Source: Streptomyces sp. NBC_01717
GTDB lineage: Bacteria; Actinomycetota; Actinomycetes; Streptomycetales; Streptomycetaceae
DNA length: 64,000 nucleotides
NCBI RefSeq assembly: GCF_036248255.1
Contig: NZ_CP109178.1
Coordinates: 8,747,001-8,811,000 of the forward strand
Reading direction: 5' to 3'
Position numbers and translations under genes: made by a program. Numbering within the stretch: position 1 is the first letter of the stretch; the number at the start of each line of letters is the position of its first letter. The notes below the pieces were generated by a model, which was not told the origin of the DNA, searched no databases, and saw nothing but the letters and a program-made list of their open reading frames with translations. Of the stretch, positions 8,933 to 17,927 are shown one piece after another.

Positions 8933-9607
8933 ATGCACCACCGAACGGTCGCAGAGCTCATGACCCGAGACGTCGTCCGGGCACGGCGTGACATGCCCTT
9001 CAAGGAGATCGTCAAGCTGTTGGCGGAGAACGATGTCACCGCCGTACCCGTGGTGGATGCACGGGACCGCCCCATGGGGGTGGTGTCCGAGGCCGACCTC
9101 CTGCGCAAATCCGCGGACCAGGCCGATCCCTCCGGCCGGACCCCGATCCCACATCTGGAGGCGTGGGAGCGCGCCAAGGCCGAGGGGGCCAGGGCCGAGG
9201 AGCTGATGTCGGCTCCCGCGGTGTGCGCCCGTCCGGAGTGGACCGTAGTTGAGGCCGCCCGCCTCATGGCAGTCCAGAACGTCAAGCGGCTGCCCGTCGT
9301 CGACGAGACGGACAGGCTCCAGGGCATCGTCAGCCGCAGTGACCTGCTGCGGATCTTCCTGCGCCGTGACGACGCCATTCGCGAGGAGATCAACCGGGAT
9401 GTGCTGCAGGGGACGTTGGGCCTCGCTCCCTCGGAGGTGACGGTCGAGGTACGTGAGGGGCAGGTCACCCTCAATGGATCTGTCGAGTTCAAGAGCCTGG
9501 TCCCCATCATCGAGCGGTTGTGCCGGAGCGTTGACGGCGTGGTCTCGGTCTCTGAGCACATCGCGCACCGCACCGACGACGCCCGGAATTCCCCCACCGG
9601 CACGTGA
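8933..9607 (+). CDS. CBS-pair and BON domain protein
   Basis: A 224-residue cytoplasmic protein with two CBS domains (residues 5-65, starting TVAELMTRDVVRARRDMPFK, and 88-145, ELMSAPAVCARPEWTVVEAA) and a C-terminal BON domain (about 155-215, VTVEVREGQVTLNGSVEF). CBS pairs bind adenine nucleotides, so it may sense energy charge; BON domains bind membranes or ligands. ATG 8933 has a strong GAAGGGAG site. Such CBS-BON proteins recur in streptomycete and mycobacterial hypoxia regulons, in keeping with its neighbours. Confidence 0.88.
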   Translation: MHHRTVAELMTRDVVRARRDMPFKEIVKLLAENDVTAVPVVDARDRPMGVVSEADLLRKSADQADPSGRTPIPHLEAWERAKAEGARAEELMSAPAVCARPEWTVVEAARLMAVQNVKRLPVVDETDRLQGIVSRSDLLRIFLRRDDAIREEINRDVLQGTLGLAPSEVTVEVREGQVTLNGSVEFKSLVPIIERLCRSVDGVVSVSEHIAHRTDDARNSPTGT

Positions 9608-9631
9608 GCCATTCAGGACCGGGGCGGCGAC

Positions 9632-9645
9632 GGGACCGTCGGCCC
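9632..9645. promoter_or_regulatory. Imperfect DosR-box-like palindrome in a gene-free gap
   Basis: GGGACCGTCGGCCC has the same 5-4-5 layout with one arm GGGAC as in mycobacterial boxes. It lies between convergent gene ends (9607 and 9832) with no well-placed -10 element on either strand, so it may be a relic or chance. No gene is seen in 9608-9831. Confidence 0.25.
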
Positions 9646-9831
9646 TTCGCGCAACGGGTGAACGCCGGTCCGTGTTGTCTGCACAGACCTTGACGGCTGG
9701 GTTCGCGCCACTTCAGCCGATGATCTTGATGAGGAATGGCCGGGCCCTTTCGTGGCTTGCGGGACGCGCACGCGCGGTGTGGACTCCGTCGGCCAGCTCG
9801 CACTGATTGATCGGGGAGCGGTGACTGTCCG

Positions 9832-11238
9832 TCAGATCGGCAATGGCGGGTCCCCTGGGCCGCGTTCCTGACGAGCGTTCGACGGACGGTGTTCGTCCGG
9901 AGTCTCCCCGGGGCTTGGCGGGGTTCGCAGGGCGAGGATGGCCATGTCGTCGTTGCCGTCGCTGGGGTGGTTGTCGGCCAGTGCTTGCACGAAGTCGTGC
10001 AGGGGCATGGCGGCGTGGGCGACAGCGATAGCTGCGAGGCGTTCCAGCCTCTCTTCAATCGGGTGCTCACGGTGTTCGACGAGCCCATCGGTGAAGAACA
10101 TCACCACCGCTCCAGGGGGCAGAGGGTAGGTGTGGTCGTGGCGTGACTGGGCGATGTCGACGCCGAGGGGCAAGTCAGGGTCGGCATGAAGATAGCGAGC
10201 CCGGTGGTCTGGGGTGATCAGCAGTGGTGGGGGGTGGCCTGCGGTGCTCCAGCGCAGTGTCCAACCAACCGGTTGTCTGGGTTCGATGCGTGCAAGGCAT
10301 GCGGTGGTGACGGGGCTGTCTGTGATGGCTTGGAGGGTGCGGTCGAGTCGACTGAGGACGGCGCTGGGCGGGGTGTGTCGGTCGTAGAGGAGGGCGCGCA
10401 GCATGTTGCGGGTCTGGGCCATCGCGGCGGCGGCCTGGAGATCGTGGCCGACGACATCGCCGATGACTGCGGCGCAGGCTTGGTCAGGGACCAATAGAGT
10501 GTCGTACCAGTCTCCGCCGACTTGTCCGGGTGTGCTGGCAGGAATATAGGCAGCGGCAGCCTCGAACGGCTCCAGGTGCTCGGGAAGCCTCGGTAGCAGG
10601 AGCCGCTGGAACCGCTCGGCGTCGAGGCTGGCCTGCTCGTACAGGCGGGCGTCGTCGATGGCCAGGGCCGCGGCGCCGGCCAGCGCGACGATCAAGACTT
10701 CGTCGTGGGCATCAAAGGGCCGGTCGTCGAGCCGCTCGGAGACATACAGATCCCCGTAGATCTTCCCGCGGATGCTGATCGGCGCTCCCAACAGGGTCCG
10801 CAAGGCCGGATGGCCGGGCGGGAAGCCTGCTGAGTCAGGGTGGTCGGCGATGTCATCGACGCGCAACGATTGAGGGTGGGCGATCAGATGCCCGAGCAGA
10901 CCGCGCCCGCGAGGGAGCTCCACGCCGACCAGGTCTGCCCGTTCCTGCTCGGACAGGCCCACGGGGACGAACAGTTCAAGGTTTTCGCCCTCCTCGTCAA
11001 GCACGCCCAGCGCGCCGTAGCGGGCGCCGACCAGTTCCATCGCTGTGGACACGATCAGACCCAGCACGACGGGCAGCTCTACGTCGCGGCTCAGGACGGC
11101 TTCGTACAGGTCATGCAACTGGTCCTGGGCCCGGGCCAACGATCTGAGCTGCTCGGCGATCCGCTCCAACTCAGTGCCCAGACGCAGGCGCAGCGTGGGG
11201 TCAGGGTGCTGCTGGGGGGCTTCGGCATTCCCGGTCAT
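9832..11238 (-). CDS. GAF domain PP2C-type (SpoIIE/RsbU-like) serine phosphatase
   Basis: A 468-residue soluble signalling protein. A coiled N-terminus (residues 15-50) leads into a GAF sensor domain (about 50-200; VARYGALGVLDEEGENLELF type) and a PP2C/SpoIIE phosphatase domain (about 225-445) with the metal motifs VGGDWYDTLL, VIGDVVGHDL and FFTDGLVEHR. Such phosphatases dephosphorylate anti-sigma-factor antagonists in actinobacterial stress pathways. It lacks a PAS domain and a C-terminal anti-sigma kinase domain. ATG 11238 is preferred over the GTG at 11241. Confidence 0.92.
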   Translation of the reverse strand: MTGNAEAPQQHPDPTLRLRLGTELERIAEQLRSLARAQDQLHDLYEAVLSRDVELPVVLGLIVSTAMELVGARYGALGVLDEEGENLELFVPVGLSEQERADLVGVELPRGRGLLGHLIAHPQSLRVDDIADHPDSAGFPPGHPALRTLLGAPISIRGKIYGDLYVSERLDDRPFDAHDEVLIVALAGAAALAIDDARLYEQASLDAERFQRLLLPRLPEHLEPFEAAAAYIPASTPGQVGGDWYDTLLVPDQACAAVIGDVVGHDLQAAAAMAQTRNMLRALLYDRHTPPSAVLSRLDRTLQAITDSPVTTACLARIEPRQPVGWTLRWSTAGHPPPLLITPDHRARYLHADPDLPLGVDIAQSRHDHTYPLPPGAVVMFFTDGLVEHREHPIEERLERLAAIAVAHAAMPLHDFVQALADNHPSDGNDDMAILALRTPPSPGETPDEHRPSNARQERGPGDPPLPI

Positions 11239-12262
11239 CACGGCCGCCTGGTGATTCGATTTCGGTTCGGTGGCCCTCAGCTCATCAGGAGTCGGTACCA
11301 GTGTGGATCAGACTGCCTTGCAGGTGAGTCGGGAGGGGCTGCCGCACGAAACCTCGCGTTGGTCGAAGGCCTTGCGTCACTGCTTAAGGAGGTGTTGACG
11401 GCTTCTTGTCCAGGTTCAGGTACCCCAGCTCCGGCGACACCGGCGTCTGTGCTGTTCCGGCACCCCTGGGCCAACGCCGGGCTGTGACAGTGGGATCCGC
11501 GTGGCAGGCACGACGGATCGGCTCATCACCCACTCACGCGAGCGGTGCATCTCGGGCTCCTGACACGACCGTGATCAAGCAAGATCACAGCGTGACACGA
11601 TCAAATAGCCCAACCCGCTCATTACTCCGAAAGCGGCACGCCACACCTGGCGCAGCTCGGGCAGACCGGTCCGCGTTCGCGGGAACGTCGCTGCGTATTC
11701 CGGTTGGCACCATCGCTGGGAAGGTTTTGTGACGGCAGCGGTGCGCCGGCCGACGGCGGGCCTCCGTGCCGGTTTACAGCAGGGCGATCAGCCCTGTCGG
11801 CGGGGGTCGGCCTCCGAGCCGATGCTTACCGGGATCGGTGCCATCGTCGTGCTCACCGCTCCAACGCGGGCCGAACGCGCGGCACGGCCCCAACCTCGAC
11901 CCCACGGACGGCGAGAACATCTCCCCGGAAGGGGTCGACTCGCTTTGCGCGAGAGCGAGCTCTGAGAAACGATCCGAGCGACGCCCCGGTGACCCGATTT
12001 TGATCTTGCTCCGGGAATGGATCGTTGTGAGAAGCAGCCGTTGTGCCACCGGCGCTTCGCGGCTACGGGGGTCAGTTCCCCGTGTGGTTCGCGGTGTGAT
12101 CACAGGGACCGACCGCGTGAGCCGAGCAGTGGTGCTCGGGCATGTCCTGGACCTCCTGCTTTTGGTTTTGGTGCTCAATGCGCATCAAGCAGAAGGGCTG
12201 GATGCTGTGTGGTTGTCAACGAGCGCGGTCCCCGGGCTGGGGTGCCCCCCGACGGATGCCGG
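11239..12262. other. About 1 kb without a recognisable gene
   Basis: Lies upstream of the PP2C gene and downstream of the DUF2231 gene. Several frames are open by base composition but none resembles a protein family. The only structure noted is CAGGGC-GATCA-GCCCTG near 11779-11795, a 6-bp inverted repeat around 5 bases. The stretch may be degraded sequence. Confidence 0.4.
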
Positions 12263-12778
12263 TCAGTCACGGTTGGAGTGCGCGGTGGAGGAGTAGGCGT
12301 CGTGCCAGGCGGCTTTGGCACCGGACTCGCCGATTCGGTACACCTGTACGCCCGCGCCGACTCCGACGACGAGGGACAGAACCGCTGCGGTGATGCGCAG
12401 CGGGATGGCCACCGTGCTGGTGGATCCCCCCGCTTCGGGGGTGCGGTGGGCGGTGTGGTGGTAGGACCACCACACCGCCGTGGCCGCCAGGAAGAGTGCG
12501 ACGACCCAGGGAAGGAGTTCCTCGCCGAGTTCGGTGTGCTTGCGGACCAGGGCGTTGCTGTCCACGTGCCGCTCCAGCCACTCGCCGGCGTTTGTCGTCA
12601 ACGGCACGCTAATCAGGGACACCAGGGCGAGGGCCGGGAGTGCAAGTCCGAACCGGCGCATGACCGAGGGGAGGGCGGCGCACAGGATCAGAGCGAGAGC
12701 AGTGAGGGGTACCAGGATCACGACGAAGTGCACGAACAAGACGTGCGCGGGAATGCCGTTGATCAGGTCGGGTCCCAC
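12263..12778 (-). CDS. DUF2231 four-helix membrane protein
   Basis: A 171-residue integral membrane protein of the DUF2231 family with four predicted membrane helices (about residues 10-34, 41-60, 88-107, 128-148). The signature GIPAHVLFVHFVVILVPLTA at residues 8-27 includes the two histidines common in this family, which may bind haem (family knowledge, not shown here). It lies next to a ferric-reductase/flavinylation module, which supports a membrane redox role. The gene has its own start at ATG 12778 and is separated by 138 bases from the ApbE stop. Confidence 0.87.
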   Translation of the reverse strand: MGPDLINGIPAHVLFVHFVVILVPLTALALILCAALPSVMRRFGLALPALALVSLISVPLTTNAGEWLERHVDSNALVRKHTELGEELLPWVVALFLAATAVWWSYHHTAHRTPEAGGSTSTVAIPLRITAAVLSLVVGVGAGVQVYRIGESGAKAAWHDAYSSTAHSNRD

Positions 12779-12916
12779 AGCGGGGCTCCTTCGGGGTTGG
12801 TGTTCAACGCTGGACAGGGAACAAGTAGAGCTTCTACGGCGCCTTCGGTGGCGAAGCCGCGGCCGTGACCGGGAGGCGGCCGTTCCCTGCGAGCGGGAAT
12901 GAGTCCGCGCCCTGTC

Positions 12917-13684
12917 TCATGATCCATATCGCCGGAATCCTGGGGTACGCCATTCCTGGCCGTCGGGCAGCACCGCGAGTGCTTCGTATCCGTCCAGTGT
13001 TTCCACCCAGCCCTGTGCCCCGTCGCCTCTGGCGAATGCGGCGGTGGCGTAGGTGTCGGTGAGCGTCAGGCGGGGCCCGACGAGGGTGAGGGAAGCGAAC
13101 GCCGCGGCGGGTGTACCACTGTGCGGGTCGACGATGTGAACGCCGCGTTCGGCAGTGCCCGAGGTGGCGACGGCCAGGTCGTGGCCGGCGGTGATGACGG
13201 TGGCCAGTTCGCCGGGGCGCAGCGGGTGGGCGATGCCGATGCGCCACGGAGTGCCGGGGCCGGCCTGACCGCGGAGCTGCAGGTCACCGCCGCCGTTGAC
13301 GCACGTGTGGTGCGCGCCCGCGTCGTAAAGAAGCTGGGACGCCGTTTCGGTGGCCCAGCCTTTGACGAGACCTGAGGGGTCGAGGGTGCCGGAGGGGGTG
13401 ATGCTGAACCAGCCGTCGCTGTCGTGGGTGGCCTGTGCGCACAGGGACAGGACTTCGTGGACTTCGGCCGGACAGTCCTGAAGGCGGATTTCGCCGCGGT
13501 CGAGGCGGCTGATGTAGCTGTCGGGCCGGTAGGTGGAGAACACGGCGTCGACCCGGTGGAGGTGGTGCACAGCCTCGGCGAGGGCACGGTGGATGGCGGT
13601 GGTGGGCTTGTCACGGAGGTCGAAGGAGAAGACGGTGTCCATGACGTGCTCGACGTGGCGCAGCCCGCGCGCGGGGTCAGGCAT
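12917..13684 (-). CDS. apbE: FAD:protein FMN transferase (ApbE family)
   Basis: A 255-residue flavin transferase that attaches FMN from FAD to a Ser/Thr of partner proteins. Family features: HVEHVMDTVFSFDL near the N-terminus, DPSGLVKGWATETA (about residue 120), VNGGGDLQLRG (about 145) and the metal-binding TLTDTYATAAFARG (about 215). No lipobox is seen, so it may act in the cytoplasm or use an unrecognised signal. ATG 13684 overlaps the end of the FMN-binding gene by 8 bases, giving translational coupling with its substrate. The frame is open far upstream inside the neighbouring gene. Confidence 0.93.
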   Translation of the reverse strand: MPDPARGLRHVEHVMDTVFSFDLRDKPTTAIHRALAEAVHHLHRVDAVFSTYRPDSYISRLDRGEIRLQDCPAEVHEVLSLCAQATHDSDGWFSITPSGTLDPSGLVKGWATETASQLLYDAGAHHTCVNGGGDLQLRGQAGPGTPWRIGIAHPLRPGELATVITAGHDLAVATSGTAERGVHIVDPHSGTPAAAFASLTLVGPRLTLTDTYATAAFARGDGAQGWVETLDGYEALAVLPDGQEWRTPGFRRYGS

Positions 13685-14108
13685 GGGCCCGGTCCAGGGC
13701 GCTTTGGAGGGACTGGATGTAGCCCTGGCTGGTGTAGCTCGCACCGGAGACGGCATCGATGTGCGCGCTCTGAGCCCCGATGGCCTCCTGGGTGAGGCGG
13801 GGCAGGGCGTAGGCGGCGATCTGCTGGTCGCGGCCGTTCTGGTCCGGTGCCTGAAGAACCTTGACGGAGGTGATCTTTCCCTTGGAGAGGACGGCGGCGA
13901 CCTGCACGGCTCCGTACTGGGTATCGATGGGATCTCCGGTGAATGTGCCCGTCCCCGTGGACGCACCGGCGGGGGTGTGTGGCGATGCGGAGGCTGTTGG
14001 GGACCTGGGGGCCACTCCTGCGAGGGCGGGGAGCTGGTGAGGTTTGAGGGCGAGCAGGGTTACGACGAGGGCGCTGATCCCGGTGGTGGCGAGGACGGCT
14101 GGGCGCAT
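13677..14108 (-). CDS. Membrane-anchored FMN-binding domain protein (flavinylation substrate)
   Basis: A 143-residue protein with an N-terminal signal anchor (residues 4-21), a Pro/Ser/Thr-rich linker (30-55) and an FMN_bind domain (60-143). The motif DAVSGASYT at 118-126 fits the ApbE flavinylation consensus, with Thr126 the expected FMN attachment site. It would carry a covalent flavin outside the membrane and receive electrons from the ferric-reductase-like protein encoded just upstream. ATG 14108 is 12 bases from the previous stop. Confidence 0.92.
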   Translation of the reverse strand: MRPAVLATTGISALVVTLLALKPHQLPALAGVAPRSPTASASPHTPAGASTGTGTFTGDPIDTQYGAVQVAAVLSKGKITSVKVLQAPDQNGRDQQIAAYALPRLTQEAIGAQSAHIDAVSGASYTSQGYIQSLQSALDRAHA

Positions 14109-14119
14109 GGCGGTTCTCC

Positions 14120-15484
14120 TCAGAACGCGAAGGACTCGTGGTGGATACGCCGTGCCGGCACACCGGCGTCGCGCAGGGCTGTGATCGCGGCCTGGGTCAT
14201 GCCGGGAGGGCCGCAGAGGTAGACGTCGTGTGCGGCCAGGTCCGGCACCAGATCGGTCAGGCCCCGGGCGGTGAGGGGTGAGGAGTAGGCGGCCGGTTCG
14301 TCGACGACGTAGTGCACGCCGGCGCGCCGGCGGGCGGCTATCGCGTCGAGTTCACTGCGCAGGGCGAGGTCGGCCGGGCGGCGGGCCCGGTAGACGAGGG
14401 TGACCTGGCCAGGCAGTGTCTCGAAGAGCGCGCGCAAGGGGGTGATGCCGACACCGCCGGCCAGAAGAAGGACCTTGGGGGCGGTGCGGCGCCTCGCGGT
14501 GAAGGCGCCGTAAGGTCCCTCGGCCCAGACCCGGGTGCCGGGTGCCAGGCGGGCCAGCGCGGCGCTGTGCCCGCCTGCCGTCTTCACGGTGATGCGCAGG
14601 TGGCCGGATTGCGCGGGGGCGGAGAGGGAGTAGGGGTTGGCGGTCCACCACAGCCCGCGGGCCAGGAAGCGCCAGCGCAGGAACTGCCCCGGCTCACCGC
14701 CCAGCTCGTCCAGGTGGTCGCCGGTGAGGTGGACGGAGACCACACCCGGTGCCTCGGGATGGACCGCGGCCACGCGCAGTCGGTGGCGCAGTCCGCGCCG
14801 GACGGGTACGGCGAACCGGTACCAGGCGACCAGCGCCGCGACGCCGAGGAACAGCGTGTACCAGGCCGCCTGGGCGGAGCGGTTACCGACGAAGTCGGCG
14901 CCGTTGGAGAGCTGGTGCCCGAAGGTGAGGAAGACGGCCAGGTAGGTGGCGAAGTGCAGGTAATGCCAGGTCTCGTAACTCATTCGGCGGCGGGCCGCGC
15001 GGGCTGAGAGGATTCCGGTGGTCAGGAACAGCAGGAAGCCGGCGGTGCCCTTGAGGAGGTCGGGGTAACGTAGGACGAGCGTGGAGGTCTGGCTGACCAC
15101 GTTCGTGTGCGAGGTCAGTGAGTAGCCCCAGTTGATCAGCAGGGTGTGGGTGAGGGCCAGGGAGATGGTGCAGCGGCCGCCGAACGCGTGCCAGCGGGCG
15201 AGCCGGTCCGTGCCGATGGTGTGGTCCAGAAGCGGCATGCGGGCCATCAGCGCGAGGAGGACCGCGCAGCCGTAGCCGGCCAGGAGCCCGGTGATGCGTC
15301 CCGCACCGGTGAGCCAGCCCGCCGGACCGACGACCGAGGTCGTGTCGCTCCACCACAGGGCCAGCACCCCGGCAGCGCTGGCCCAGATCACGAGCAGCGC
15401 CAGAATCGGCACGATGCTGCGGCGCGGGCGCCGGTGGCGCATCCCACGGCTCGCGTACGTGGTGGTGGATGTGGTGGCGGTCAT
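14120..15484 (-). CDS. Ferric-reductase-like transmembrane flavocytochrome
   Basis: A 454-residue protein with about six membrane helices (residues 25-225) carrying paired histidines for two b-haems (FGGRCTISLALTHTLLINWG; WHYLHFATYLAVFLTFGHQL). A cytoplasmic FAD domain (about 230-320; NPYSLSAPA) and NAD(P) domain (GGVGITPLRAL; YLCGPPGMTQ) follow, ending in ESFAF. It should move electrons from NAD(P)H through FAD and haem across the membrane, probably to the covalently flavinylated partner downstream. First gene of a three-gene operon; divergent from the two-component system, with shared control region 15485-15654. Confidence 0.93.
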   Translation of the reverse strand: MTATTSTTTYASRGMRHRRPRRSIVPILALLVIWASAAGVLALWWSDTTSVVGPAGWLTGAGRITGLLAGYGCAVLLALMARMPLLDHTIGTDRLARWHAFGGRCTISLALTHTLLINWGYSLTSHTNVVSQTSTLVLRYPDLLKGTAGFLLFLTTGILSARAARRRMSYETWHYLHFATYLAVFLTFGHQLSNGADFVGNRSAQAAWYTLFLGVAALVAWYRFAVPVRRGLRHRLRVAAVHPEAPGVVSVHLTGDHLDELGGEPGQFLRWRFLARGLWWTANPYSLSAPAQSGHLRITVKTAGGHSAALARLAPGTRVWAEGPYGAFTARRRTAPKVLLLAGGVGITPLRALFETLPGQVTLVYRARRPADLALRSELDAIAARRRAGVHYVVDEPAAYSSPLTARGLTDLVPDLAAHDVYLCGPPGMTQAAITALRDAGVPARRIHHESFAF

Positions 15485-15540
15485 GGCGCTCCTCCGGAAG
15501 AGACACGCTCCGGTGATGGGCGGCCAGCCTCACAGTCCAA

Positions 15541-15604
15541 CTTCTGTGTACCTTCTGAAACGGCCCTGGCGGCCGCCCTCAGCGCCGATTCAGAGGAAAC
15601 TCAG
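15541..15604 (+). promoter_or_regulatory. Direct repeats typical of an OmpR-family response-regulator binding site
   Basis: CTTCTG occurs at 15541 and 15552 (11-base step), and the series CTCAG (15579), TTCAG (15589), CTCAG (15600) recurs at 10-11-base steps. One-turn-spaced direct repeats are the usual target of OmpR/PhoB-type regulators. The series lies between the divergent ferric-reductase operon and the response-regulator gene, so one site could control both. Functional assignment is inference. Confidence 0.5.
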
Positions 15605-15654
15605 AGACACGGCGCGCCCTGCTGTGGCCTGTGCCGGGGGATGCTGAAGGAACC

Positions 15655-16389
15655 ATGGACGAGCCACGTAAGACCTCGCTACTGCACCGCCCCGACGGAG
15701 AGCCCGTACGGATCCTCGTCGTCGACGACGAGCCCGACGTCACGGACGTGCTGGCCGGGGTCATGACCGGGGAGGGCTGGCAGGTCCGCACCGCCGCAGA
15801 CGGCGCGACCGCGCTCACCACGGCCCGTGATTTCCGGCCCGATGCGGTGGTCCTGGACTGGATGCTGCCCGACCTCGACGGCCTGCACATCCTGCGGGCC
15901 CTTCGGCGCGAGGCACCCAGCGTGTGCGTGCTGTTTCTGACCGCCCGCGACGCCGTCGAGGACCGTATCGCCGGCATCACCGCCGGCGGCGACGACTACG
16001 TCACCAAGCCCTACAGCCTGGAAGAAGTCCTGGCCCGGCTGCGCGGGCTGCTCCGGCGGGCCGGGATGACCGCCGAGCCGGGCACGAACCGGCTCACCGT
16101 CGGCGACCTCGTCATGGACGAGGAAGCCAGGGAGGTCAGACGCGGCGGGACCAACGTCGACCTGTCCCGCACCGAGTTCGAACTCCTACGCTTCCTCATG
16201 CGCAACCCGCGCCGAGTGCTGTCCAAGGACCAGATCCTCGACCGGGTCTGGGCCTACGACTTCGGCGGACGCGCCCATGTCGTCGAGCTCTACATCAGCT
16301 ACCTGCGCAAGAAGATCGATGCCGGACGCACCCCGATGATCCACACCGTGCGCGGCGTCGGCTACGTCCTCAAGCCGGACTCCCCATGA
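15655..16389 (+). CDS. OmpR/PhoB-family response regulator
   Basis: A 244-residue two-domain regulator. The receiver (about residues 18-130) has the acidic pocket VDDEPD, phospho-acceptor Asp68 in LDWMLPDLDG, and the conserved lysine in VTKPYS. The winged-helix output domain (about 145-240) has DLSRTEFELLRFLMRN and RVWAYDF. ATG 15655 follows GAAGGA; an earlier ATG at 15631 has no good ribosome site. It overlaps the kinase gene (ATGA). Its divergence from the flavinylation operon makes that operon the first candidate target. Confidence 0.95.
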   Translation: MDEPRKTSLLHRPDGEPVRILVVDDEPDVTDVLAGVMTGEGWQVRTAADGATALTTARDFRPDAVVLDWMLPDLDGLHILRALRREAPSVCVLFLTARDAVEDRIAGITAGGDDYVTKPYSLEEVLARLRGLLRRAGMTAEPGTNRLTVGDLVMDEEAREVRRGGTNVDLSRTEFELLRFLMRNPRRVLSKDQILDRVWAYDFGGRAHVVELYISYLRKKIDAGRTPMIHTVRGVGYVLKPDSP

Positions 16390-17810
16390 GGCGCCTGCCG
16401 CCCCGCACCCTGCGCGGTCAGCTCACCGCCGGACTCGTCACTCTGCTCGCCCTCGCCTGCCTCGCCGTCGGCCTCACCACCGCCGTCGCTTTGAGAGGCT
16501 TCCTGATGGGGCGGCTGGACGAACAGCTCTCCGCCTCCGGCGGCCGGTTCGCCGCCAGCTTGGAACACGAGGCCGAACCCGACGCGGACAACCGTCCCGA
16601 CACGCGCGGTCAGGCCGAGGCGACCTTCGGTGCCCGCCTCCTGAACGGCACCGTCACCCAGGCGGCCGTCGTCGATGAAGCCACCGACCAACCCCTCCAC
16701 CTCACCCCCAGTGATCGCCGCGCCCTTGCGGGAATTCCCGTCGACGGAAGCGGGCACAGCATCCGCCTCTCCACACTGGGGGGCTATCGCGTCACGGCCG
16801 TCCAGGGCGACGACCAGGACATTCTGATCACCGGCCTGCCCCTGCACCCGGTGGAGGAGACCCTCCACCGCCTCGAAGCGGTCGAAGCCGTACTGTTCGG
16901 TGCCGCCCTCGTAGTCACCGGCATCGCCGGTGCCCTGTGGGTGCGGATCTCCCTGCACCCCCTCCAGCGGGTCACCGCCCGGGCAGCGGAGGTTGCCGGG
17001 CTGCCGCTCGCCAGCGGCGAGGTCGCCATGCCCGGGCCGCTTCCCGACACCGACCCGCGCACCGAAGTCGGCCAGGTCGGCACCGCCCTCAACCACATGC
17101 TCGGCCACGTCGAAGACGCCCTCACCCGACGTCAGGCCAGCGAGGAGAGGCTCCGGCACTTCGCCGCCGACGCCAGCCACGAGCTACGTACCCCCGTCGC
17201 CAACATCCGCGGCCACGCCGAACTCGCCCTGCGCCACCACGGCCCCGTCCCCGCCGAAGTCCGCCACGCCCTGGAACGCATCGATGCCGAGGCCCGGCGC
17301 ATGACTCGCCTTGTCGACGACCTGCTGCTCCTCGCCCGCCTGGACGCCGGACGCCCCCTCGAACACGAACCGGTCGATCTGACCCTGCTGATCCTGAACG
17401 CGACGGAGGACGCACGCGCCGCTGGCCCCGGCCACCGCTGGCTCCTCGACCTCCCCGAAGAACCTGTCACCGTCGCCGGAGACGCCCACCGGCTCCAGCA
17501 GGCCATCGGTAATCTCCTCGCCAATGCCCGTACCCACACCCCGCCGGACACCGACGTGACCATCGCCCTCACCACCGATCGGGCCAGCGTCTCCCTCAGC
17601 GTGAGCGACAACGGGCCAGGCATCCCCGAAGAGCTTCAGCCCGAGGTCTTCGGCCGCTTCGTACGTGCCGACCATGCCCGCTCCCGCAGTACGGGAAGCA
17701 CCGGTCTGGGCCTCGCCATCGTCCATGCCGTCATCACCGCCCACGGCGGAACCGCCACCGTCACCAGCAGTCCCGGACACACCACCTTCCGCCTCACACT
17801 CCCCAACTGA
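16386..17810 (+). CDS. Sensor histidine kinase
   Basis: A 474-residue membrane kinase: membrane helix 1 (about residues 12-36), an extracytoplasmic sensor loop of about 120 residues without a recognised fold, helix 2 (about 160-182), a HAMP linker, dimerisation domain with the phospho-His in ASHELRTPVANIRGHAEL (His about 264), and a HATPase domain with N-box IGNLLANARTHT and G-boxes SDNGPGIPEE and TGLGLAIVHAV. Translationally coupled to the response regulator by a 4-base overlap. A much longer open frame starting upstream inside the regulator gene is an artefact. Confidence 0.95.
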   Translation: MRRLPPRTLRGQLTAGLVTLLALACLAVGLTTAVALRGFLMGRLDEQLSASGGRFAASLEHEAEPDADNRPDTRGQAEATFGARLLNGTVTQAAVVDEATDQPLHLTPSDRRALAGIPVDGSGHSIRLSTLGGYRVTAVQGDDQDILITGLPLHPVEETLHRLEAVEAVLFGAALVVTGIAGALWVRISLHPLQRVTARAAEVAGLPLASGEVAMPGPLPDTDPRTEVGQVGTALNHMLGHVEDALTRRQASEERLRHFAADASHELRTPVANIRGHAELALRHHGPVPAEVRHALERIDAEARRMTRLVDDLLLLARLDAGRPLEHEPVDLTLLILNATEDARAAGPGHRWLLDLPEEPVTVAGDAHRLQQAIGNLLANARTHTPPDTDVTIALTTDRASVSLSVSDNGPGIPEELQPEVFGRFVRADHARSRSTGSTGLGLAIVHAVITAHGGTATVTSSPGHTTFRLTLPN

Positions 17811-17927
17811 CACCGCTCGCCTGGCCCGAACACCGATGGAGCAGGCCCGTTCGCTCGCTACGGTGCGCATGGCGGCGCCGATCTTCGTGGGTCCGTGGCC
17901 GGTCTCCTTCAATCTGTGGGGACCGTG

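Noticed and set aside
11277..11474. Small minus-strand open frame in the 1-kb gap
   Set aside because: No ribosome site or family similarity; a stretch in another frame (LGYLNLDKKPS) hinted at a relic but was too short to support a call.
12017..12868. 283-codon plus-strand open frame
   Set aside because: Opposite the DUF2231 gene; its low-complexity composition reflects the antisense of a membrane protein.
15924..16385. N-terminal extension of the histidine kinase frame
   Set aside because: It is an alternative frame inside the response-regulator gene, rich in Arg and Pro; the kinase starts at ATG 16386 with an ATGA overlap.
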